Shown: piece by piece, positions 7,165-12,000 of the stretch
How the letters are laid out: every line of letters starts with the position of its first letter
Position numbering within the stretch: the first letter of the stretch is position 1
Assembly (NCBI GenBank): GCA_046717125.1
Contig: JBKJVQ010000013.1
Coordinates: 1-12,000 of the forward strand
DNA: 12,000 nt
Direction: 5' to 3'
DNA from: JBKJVQ01 sp046717125
GTDB taxonomy: Bacteria > Pseudomonadota > Alphaproteobacteria > Rhizobiales > Methyloligellaceae
Notes under the pieces: model-generated
Told to the model about the DNA's origin: nothing
Databases searched by the model: none
Seen by the model: the letters and a program-made list of their open reading frames with translations, nothing else
Made by a program: the position numbers and the translations under genes

Positions 7165-8034
7165 CTATAGGACGCGCGTCGCGGCGATCTGGCCGGCGTA
7201 GCGCCATTCGAGAATGCTCTTGATGACAAGCGTAACGAGCGCGAGCAGCGCCAGCAGCGAAGCCACGGCAAAGGCCGCCGAGAACTGATACTCGTTGTAG
7301 AGAATCTCTACATGCAGCGGCATCGTGTTGGTCTGCCCCCTGATATGTCCCGACACGACCGATACCGCGCCGAACTCTCCCATTGCGCGGGCGTTGCAGA
7401 GCAGGACGCCATAGAGCAGTGCCCATTTCACATTGGGCAAGGTCACGCGCCAGAACGTGCTCAGCCCGCTTGCGCCGAGCGAGAGTGCCGCCTCCTCATC
7501 GCGCTTGCCCTGATCCTCCATGATCGGGATCAGCTCGCGGGCAATGAACGGAAACGTCACGAGGATGGTAGCGAGCACGATCCCGGGCACGGCGAACACA
7601 ATCTCGATGCTGTGCTCGCGCAGCGAGGGACCGAAATAGCCCTGCGCGCCGAACAGCAGCACGAACACGAGACCCGAGACCACGGGCGAGATCGAGAACG
7701 GCAGATCGATAAGCGTGGTGAGAAGCGACTTTCCCGGAAACTGGAACTTCGCGATGGCCCAGGACGCCGCAAGGCCGAACAGCAAGTTGGCAGGAACGGC
7801 GATCGCGGCGACGAGCAGCGTGAGACGGATCGCGGCCAACGCGTCCGGCTCGGTAATCGCGTTCCAGTAGGCGGCCATCCCTGCCCGGAAGCCCTCGATG
7901 AACACTGCCGCGAGAGGCAGCAGCAGAAAGAAGCCGAGAAACAGGAGTGCGGTCAGGATCAGCAGGATCCGAACCGGCAGCGATTCTGTCGTGACGCGGT
8001 GTTCCAACTGCGGAAAATCGGCGGCGTCAGACAT
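7165..8034 (-). CDS. cysW: CysW, sulfate ABC transporter permease
   Basis: This is one of the two integral membrane subunits of the sulfate/thiosulfate importer and pairs with CysT. Its 289 residues carry about six hydrophobic segments. The cytoplasmic EAA loop that contacts the ATPase is seen as EEAALSLGAS at about 180-189, followed by RVTLPNVKWALLYG. The segments DLPFSISPVVSG and NARAMGEFGAVSVVSGHIRG are typical of CysW. The ATG at 8034 has GGAGG seven bases upstream and overlaps the end of cysT by eight bases, so translation is probably coupled. The cysA start follows after 20 bases. Confidence 0.95.
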   Translation of the reverse strand: MSDAADFPQLEHRVTTESLPVRILLILTALLFLGFFLLLPLAAVFIEGFRAGMAAYWNAITEPDALAAIRLTLLVAAIAVPANLLFGLAASWAIAKFQFPGKSLLTTLIDLPFSISPVVSGLVFVLLFGAQGYFGPSLREHSIEIVFAVPGIVLATILVTFPFIARELIPIMEDQGKRDEEAALSLGASGLSTFWRVTLPNVKWALLYGVLLCNARAMGEFGAVSVVSGHIRGQTNTMPLHVEILYNEYQFSAAFAVASLLALLALVTLVIKSILEWRYAGQIAATRVL

Positions 8035-8875
8035 TGCCGAACCTCCGGCGGCTCCAGGCCTGAAGAAGATTGATCGCAAGCAGGGAGACGAAGGAAATGA
8101 CGAGCATGATCGCCGCGACGGCGGTCGCGCCGGCATAGTCGAACTCCTCCAGCCGAATGACGATCAGAAGCGGCGCAATCTCCGAAACGAACGGAATGTT
8201 GCCGGCAATAAAGATGACCGAGCCGTACTCGCCGACCGCGCGCCCGAACGAAAGCGCAAAGCCTGTCAGGATCGCCGGCAGCAGCACGGGAATGATCACG
8301 CGCCAGATCGTCTGCCATCGATTTGCGCCGAGACTGGCGGCCGCCTCCTCGATCTCCCTCTCGAAGTCCCGGAGAACCGGCTCTACCGTTCGCACGGCGA
8401 ACGGTATGCCGATGAACACAAGCGCGATGAAAATGCCGAGTGGCGTGTAGGCAATCCTGATTCCATACGGTTCGAATAGCTGTCCGATCCAGCCGTTGGG
8501 CGCATAGATCGCCGCGAGCGATATACCGGCGACCGCGGTCGGGAGGGCGAAGGGAAGATCGACGAATGCGTCAAGCAGTTTCTTTCCGGGAAACCGATAG
8601 CGGATCAGCACCCAGGCGACGATCAGTCCGAACACAGCGTTGACGGCGGCGGCGGCCAGCGAGAGGCCGAAGCTCAGCTTGAGTGCGGCCAGCACGCGCG
8701 GGTCCAGGGCGATACGCCAGATCTCGGCCGGTCCCAGCGTCACCGCCTTGAGCACGAGCGCAGCGAGCGGGATGAGAACTATGAGGCTGAGATAGGTCAG
8801 CGTGAATCCCATGGCGAGGCCGAAGCCCGGAAGCACGCTCGGCTCCTTCCATCCCGTTCGCACAACTGTAGTCAT
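8027..8875 (-). CDS. cysT: CysT (CysU), sulfate ABC transporter permease
   Basis: This is the second membrane subunit of the sulfate importer, with 282 residues from ATG 8875 and about six membrane segments. The EAA loop is EEAAASLGANRWQTIWRV (about 176-193). VDLPFALPTAVAGISLA and the GRAVGEYGSVIFIAGN segment are characteristic of CysT. I chose ATG 8875 because family members begin shortly before the LPGFGL..LGFTLTYLSLIVLIPL-type first helix. An upstream in-frame ATG at 8920 would add 15 polar residues. Neither start has a strong ribosome site: AGAAAG lies before 8875 and TCAGG before 8920. The start lies about 113 bases after the sbp stop, with a hairpin in that gap. Confidence 0.94.
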   Translation of the reverse strand: MTTVVRTGWKEPSVLPGFGLAMGFTLTYLSLIVLIPLAALVLKAVTLGPAEIWRIALDPRVLAALKLSFGLSLAAAAVNAVFGLIVAWVLIRYRFPGKKLLDAFVDLPFALPTAVAGISLAAIYAPNGWIGQLFEPYGIRIAYTPLGIFIALVFIGIPFAVRTVEPVLRDFEREIEEAAASLGANRWQTIWRVIIPVLLPAILTGFALSFGRAVGEYGSVIFIAGNIPFVSEIAPLLIVIRLEEFDYAGATAVAAIMLVISFVSLLAINLLQAWSRRRFGNV

Positions 8876-8937
8876 GGCCACTTTCTGACGACTGTCGTCC
8901 CGGCGTGAGATCGGGATCATCCTGAAGTCACGAAGAA

Positions 8938-8964
8938 CGGGCGACCCGGACCTCGGGCCACCCG
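8938..8964 (-). terminator. intercistronic hairpin between sbp and cysT (attenuator-like)
   Basis: On the transcribed strand, CGGGTGGCCCG and CGGGTCGCCCG pair over 11 bp around a 5-base loop: nine Watson-Crick pairs plus two G-U wobbles. The stem is followed by TTCTTC. On the plus strand the two wobbles become C/A mismatches, so the fold favours the sbp transcript. It sits 24 bases after the sbp stop. Such hairpins after a binding-protein gene often protect its mRNA 3' end or partly terminate transcription, giving more binding protein than permease. That role is inferred here. Confidence 0.55.
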
Positions 8965-8988
8965 TCTCTTATCGCTATTGCCGCGCAG

Positions 8989-10017
8989 CTAGTTCCCGGG
9001 GCGATAGATCTGGTCGAAGATTCCACCGTCGCCAAAGTGCTTTTCCTGCACCCCCTTCCAGCCACCAAAAACCGGATCGTCGATCGACACAAGCTTCAGG
9101 TCCGGAAACCGGGCTAGATCCTTCTTGTCCGCCAACTCAGGTTTTGAGGGGCGATAGAAGTGCTTCGCCGCAAGCCTCTGGCCGGTCTGCTCGTAAAGAT
9201 AGTTCAGATAGGCCTCAGCCACCTTGCGCGTGCCCTTCCGGTCGACATTCGCGTCGACGACGGCCACCGGCGGCTCCGCACGTATCGAGCTCGACGGGAG
9301 AACAATCTCGAACTTTTCAGGCCCGAGTTCCTCGCGGGCAAGGAACGCCTCATTCTCCCAGGCAAGCAGTACGTCGCCGATGCCGCGTTGCACGAAGGTC
9401 GTCGTCGAGCCCCGTGCGCCGGTATCCAGCACCGGAACGTTGCGGTAAAGCGCGCCCACGAATTTCTTGGCGGCGGTTTCATCGCCCCCGGCTTTCTGGA
9501 GAGCGTGATGCCAGGCCGCGAGGTAATTCCACCGGGCGCCGCCCGAAGTCTTGGGATTGGGTGTGATGATTTGGATGCCCGGCTTCGCCAGATCGTCCCA
9601 GTCCTTCACGCCCTTCGGGTTGCCTTTGCGGACGAGGAAGACGATCGTCGAGTAGTAGGGCGCGCTGTTGTTCGGCAGCCGCGCTTGCCAATCCTGAGGG
9701 ATCAGCTTCGTTTGTCTCGCGATCGCTTCGATGTCTGCCGACAGCGCAAGCGTCACGACGTCGGCTTCAAGCCCGTCAACGACAGCTCTCGCCTGCTTTC
9801 CGGAACCGCCATGCGACTGCTGAATGCGCACATCGTCGCCGGCTTCAGCCTGCCACTTTTTCGCGAACTCCGCGTTGAAGGCCTTATAGAATTCTCGCGT
9901 CGGATCGTACGAGACGTTCAGCAGGTTGAATGTGGCGGCACGGGCCTCCCCCAACGCCATGGCGTTGAGCAAGACTGTCGCGGCCATCGCGGCCTTGCTC
10001 AGAAAAATCCAGCGCAT
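8989..10017 (-). CDS. sbp: Sbp, periplasmic sulfate-binding protein
   Basis: This is the solute-binding protein that captures sulfate (possibly thiosulfate) in the periplasm and delivers it to CysTWA. Its 342 residues begin with a Sec signal peptide: hydrophobic core at about 9-22 and an Ala-rich cleavage region ending near ARA at 25-27. The mature part closely follows E. coli Sbp as I remember it: LLNVSYDPTRE (32-42), SHGGSGKQ (68-75), EADVVTLAL (84-92), NPKTSGGARWNYLAAW, and GARGSTTTFVQRGIGDVLLAWENE split across two neighbouring segments. The family is sometimes named CysP; binding preference cannot be read from sequence alone. The ATG at 10017 has a perfect AGGAGG five bases upstream, suggesting strong translation. 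It is the first gene of the transporter operon. Confidence 0.96.
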   Translation of the reverse strand: MRWIFLSKAAMAATVLLNAMALGEARAATFNLLNVSYDPTREFYKAFNAEFAKKWQAEAGDDVRIQQSHGGSGKQARAVVDGLEADVVTLALSADIEAIARQTKLIPQDWQARLPNNSAPYYSTIVFLVRKGNPKGVKDWDDLAKPGIQIITPNPKTSGGARWNYLAAWHHALQKAGGDETAAKKFVGALYRNVPVLDTGARGSTTTFVQRGIGDVLLAWENEAFLAREELGPEKFEIVLPSSSIRAEPPVAVVDANVDRKGTRKVAEAYLNYLYEQTGQRLAAKHFYRPSKPELADKKDLARFPDLKLVSIDDPVFGGWKGVQEKHFGDGGIFDQIYRPGN

Positions 10018-10041
10018 CCCAGCCTCCTAAGTTTTTGACTG

Positions 10042-10060
10042 GAGCTAATCTCGACTAAGT
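10042..10060 (-). promoter_or_regulatory. candidate operator upstream of sbp (site A)
   Basis: On the minus strand the core AGTCGAGATTA (10056-10046) matches AGTCGAGCTTA in front of the Rrf2 gene at 10 of 11 positions, and 13 of 19 bases match over the wider site. It lies 25 to 43 bases upstream of the sbp ATG, where an operator near the promoter is expected. I could not identify convincing -35/-10 elements nearby. Binding by the adjacent Rrf2 regulator is inference. Confidence 0.35.
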
Positions 10061-10089
10061 TGATCGTGATCGCAAGCGACAGAAAAACC

Positions 10090-10116
10090 AATTTTCCGCA
10101 AAGTTCGGGAAAAATT
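10090..10116 (-). terminator. weak terminator-like hairpin after the Rrf2 gene
   Basis: The minus strand has AATTTTTCC, a 10-base spacer, and GGAAAATT, giving six continuous pairs (TTTTCC/GGAAAA) and two more past a single bulged base, followed by GGTTTTTCT. The position 14 to 40 bases after the regulator's stop and the T-run suit an intrinsic terminator. The stem has only two G-C pairs, so it would be weak. It could separate the regulator from sbp only partly. Confidence 0.3.
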
Positions 10117-10129
10117 CGCATCCGATTTG

Positions 10130-10603
10130 CTAAGTCGCCGGAACGGCGTTCTCAGACCCCAGCGGAGCGAGCAGAACCGGCACGACCTTATCGTCGCAGC
10201 AAACATCTTCGAGAGTCGTGGCCTCCATCAGCGCAAGAGCACGAGTATAGATGTCGCCAAACGCACGCCGCACCTCACAGGTTGCCTCGTCCTCGCAATC
10301 CTCGCATCGGCGATAGGCGGTACGCGAAATGCAACTCAAGGGCGCAATAGGGCCATCGATCATGCGCAACAGCGCGCCGATCGACAGCTCGGATGGATGC
10401 TTCAGAAGGAGATAGCCGCCCTTCGGACCGCGGCGGCTGGCCAAGACACCCTTACCCTTCAGAGTGAGAAGGATGTGCTCTAGGAACTTGCGGGGAACGC
10501 GGGCCCCGCCCGCTATTTCCTCGATGCTTGGACTGGCGCCCGGCCCCGCCTTGACGAGGTAAATGAGCGCCTTGAAGCCGTATCTGGCCTTTTGTGAAAT
10601 CAA
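10130..10603 (-). CDS. Rrf2-family transcriptional regulator with cysteine cluster
   Basis: This 157-residue DNA-binding protein has the family N-terminus ISQKARYGFKALIYL, a winged helix-turn-helix at about 2-70 (IEEIAGGARVPRKFLEHIL, then the RRGPKGGYLLL wing), a dimerisation helix, and a cysteine-rich segment with Cys91, Cys100, Cys103 and Cys109 (YRRCEDCEDEATC). A Cys135-Cys136 pair follows. Family members use such cysteines to hold an Fe-S cluster or to sense thiols; whether this one does is unknown. The start is TTG 10603, with AGGGA about 9 bases upstream, and it gives the standard N-terminus. It lies 112 bases before sbp in the same direction, which makes it the likely regulator of sulfate uptake, like CymR-type Rrf2 proteins in sulfur control elsewhere. 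No established gene name fits with certainty. Confidence 0.9.
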   Translation of the reverse strand: MISQKARYGFKALIYLVKAGPGASPSIEEIAGGARVPRKFLEHILLTLKGKGVLASRRGPKGGYLLLKHPSELSIGALLRMIDGPIAPLSCISRTAYRRCEDCEDEATCEVRRAFGDIYTRALALMEATTLEDVCCDDKVVPVLLAPLGSENAVPAT

Positions 10604-10621
10604 CCTCGGCGTTCCCTATTA

Positions 10622-10640
10622 CGTAAGTCGAGCTTAATTC
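10622..10640 (+). promoter_or_regulatory. candidate operator upstream of the Rrf2 gene (site B)
   Basis: The plus-strand core AGTCGAGCTTA (10626-10636) matches site A before sbp in 10 of 11 positions but points the opposite way relative to its gene. The 13-mer TAAGTCGAGCTTA (10624-10636) has symmetric TAAG/CTTA arms. The palindrome TTACGTAA (10619-10626) overlaps its left end. Lying 19 to 37 bases before the TTG start, it could mediate autoregulation. This is a motif comparison of two sites only. Confidence 0.35.
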
Positions 10641-10709
10641 TGCGCCGCATAAAGGTCGAATCGCGGAATGCGTTACAGTTGAGAGATGGTGTCCATTGCG
10701 GCGGTGCTC

Positions 10710-10726
10710 GGCGCTAATCAGGCGCC
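10710..10726 (-). other. short GC hairpin downstream of leuA
   Basis: GGCGC and GCGCC flank a 7-base loop (CTGATTA on the transcribed strand), 19 bases after the leuA stop. There is no T-run after the stem, so it is at best a weak 3'-end hairpin. The rest of the 141-base gap between leuA and the Rrf2 gene shows no gene. Confidence 0.3.
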
Positions 10727-10744
10727 TCGCCCGGTTTGTCGGTC

Positions 10745-12000
10745 TTAGACCGCGATCATCTTCTCGGGAAGGCCGCGCTCACGCTTTGCCATCAGCTTGT
10801 TCAGCGCCGACACATAGGCCCGTGCCGACGCAACAAGCGTGTCGGTGTCGGCGCTCTTGCCCGTGACCATCTTGCCGTTTTCTTCCAGCCGGACACTGAC
10901 TTCGGCCTGCGCATCCGTACCCTCGGTTACGGCATGCACCTGATACAGCGGCAGGCGCGCCTCGTGTGGCACGAGCGCCTTGATCGCGTTGAAGGTCGCG
11001 TCGACAGGTCCGTCGCCGGTGGCTTCCTTCGTGTGGTGCTGGCCGCCGATATCGAGTGTTATGATCGCCTTCTGCGGTCCGCCGGTGCCGGCGATGACCG
11101 TGAGCGCCACGACCTTGATACGGTCCGCCGCGCCAGCGATCTCCTCATCGACCAGCGCTTCGATGTCCTCTTCGAAGACGTGCTTCTTCTTATCGGCAAG
11201 ATCCTTCATGCGCTGGAACGCATCCTCGAACGCGTTGTCGCCGAGCTCGTAACCCAGCTCCTTCAGCTTTTCGCGGAAGGCGTGGCGCCCAGAATGCTTG
11301 CCCATGACGAGCGAGCTCTCCTTCAGGCCGACGCTCGCCGGCGTCATGATCTCGTAGGTCTGCGCGTTCTTCAGCACGCCGTCCTGATGGATGCCGGACT
11401 CGTGCGCAAACGCGTTCTTTCCGACGATGGCCTTGTTGTACTGCACCGGGAAGGACGTCACCGCGGCGACCAGCTTCGACGCGCGCGTGATATAGCTCGC
11501 ATCGACGCCGGTCCAGAACGGCAGCCGGTCGCCGCGCGTGTTGATCGCCATGACGATCTCTTCGAGCGCGGCGTTTCCGGCGCGCTCGCCAAGACCGTTG
11601 ATGGTGCATTCGATCTGACGCGCGCCGGCTGTCGCGCCCGCCAACGAGTTCGCGACGGCGAGCCCCAGATCGTTGTGGCAATGGGTCGAGAAGATCACCG
11701 CATCGGCACCCGGCACGCGCGCGATTAGCATTTCGATCAGCGACTTGAATTCGTCGGGCACCGCATAGCCGACCGTGTCCGGGATATTGATTGTCGTCGC
11801 CCCGGCTTTGACCGCCGCCTCGACGCAGCGGCAGAGAAAATCAGGCTCGGTGCGCGTCGCATCCATCGCCGACCATTCGACATTGTCGGTGTATTGCCGC
11901 GCCCGTGTCACGGAGGACGTAACGGCGGCGTGAACCTGTTCGGCGCTCATCTGGAGTTGATACTGGCGATGCAGCGGCGAGGTGCCGATGAAGGTGTGGA
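10745..12000 (-). CDS. leuA: 2-isopropylmalate synthase (LeuA), N-terminus beyond the window edge
   Basis: LeuA catalyses the first committed step of leucine synthesis, condensing acetyl-CoA with 2-oxoisovalerate. The visible 417 residues begin inside the TIM-barrel domain with HTFIGTSPLH and run to the natural stop; roughly the first 100 residues of a family-sized protein (about 515-520) are missing. Evidence includes NIPDTVGY, the metal-binding HCHND (His106 and His108 of the visible part), NGLGERAGNAALEE, HESGIHQDGVLK and GKHSGRHAF. The C-terminal third is the allosteric leucine-feedback domain, so this is the full-length regulated form. An in-frame ATG at 11950 is internal, since the 16 preceding residues are clearly LeuA. 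A weak hairpin follows the gene; the promoter is outside the window. Confidence 0.97.
   Translation of the reverse strand, partial: HTFIGTSPLHRQYQLQMSAEQVHAAVTSSVTRARQYTDNVEWSAMDATRTEPDFLCRCVEAAVKAGATTINIPDTVGYAVPDEFKSLIEMLIARVPGADAVIFSTHCHNDLGLAVANSLAGATAGARQIECTINGLGERAGNAALEEIVMAINTRGDRLPFWTGVDASYITRASKLVAAVTSFPVQYNKAIVGKNAFAHESGIHQDGVLKNAQTYEIMTPASVGLKESSLVMGKHSGRHAFREKLKELGYELGDNAFEDAFQRMKDLADKKKHVFEEDIEALVDEEIAGAADRIKVVALTVIAGTGGPQKAIITLDIGGQHHTKEATGDGPVDATFNAIKALVPHEARLPLYQVHAVTEGTDAQAEVSVRLEENGKMVTGKSADTDTLVASARAYVSALNKLMAKRERGLPEKMIAV

Noticed and set aside
9160..10038. 292-codon open frame on the plus strand opposite sbp
   Set aside because: Antisense shadow of a very well conserved sulfate-binding protein.
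10736..11728. 330-codon open frame on the plus strand opposite leuA
   Set aside because: It mirrors a clear LeuA coding sequence. Long antisense frames are expected in GC-rich genes with strong third-position bias, and the translation is rich in Arg, His and Asp with no recognisable domain.

Overview
This is a compact, GC-rich stretch of bacterial chromosome in which every supportable gene lies on the minus strand. Gene content and protein style point to an alphaproteobacterium, probably of the Hyphomicrobiales (Rhizobiales). This rests on three things: the mreB-mreC-mreD-mrdA-rodA order, an Rrf2 regulator beside an sbp-cysT-cysW-cysA sulfate importer, and the look of the MreB, RodA and LeuA sequences. 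The placement is an inference from memory of these families, not from a search.

Read in the direction of transcription (from the right edge leftwards), the layout is as follows. (1) 12000-10745: leuA, 2-isopropylmalate synthase, with its N-terminus cut off by the window edge. (2) 10603-10130: an Rrf2-family regulator with a TTG start and a cysteine cluster. (3) 10017-6014: a sulfate ABC importer in the order sbp (periplasmic binding protein), cysT and cysW (permeases), cysA (ATPase), with a stable-looking hairpin between sbp and cysT. (4) 6013-5657: a 357-base gap holding the mreB leader, which can fold into three consecutive hairpins. (5) 5656-128: the cell-elongation cluster mreB, mreC, mreD, mrdA (PBP2), rodA, with short gaps or overlapping stop/start codons. 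(6) 47-1: the 5' two thirds of a tRNA-Lys(CUU) gene that runs off the left edge.

The two operons are functionally separate. The mre/mrd/rod cluster builds the elongasome: MreB filaments and MreC/MreD organise the RodA glycosyltransferase and the PBP2 transpeptidase that make lateral cell wall. The sbp-cysTWA cluster brings in sulfate, and the adjacent Rrf2 regulator is its obvious candidate controller. A similar motif lies in front of both the regulator and sbp.

I see no mobile element, CRISPR array, phage gene or unfamiliar gene system. The coding content is ordinary core metabolism and cell-shape machinery. The points worth following up are non-coding: the structured mreB leader, the hairpin between mreB and mreC that carries two GANTC sites, the sbp-cysT intercistronic hairpin whose pairing is better on the transcribed strand, and the shared motif around the Rrf2 gene.
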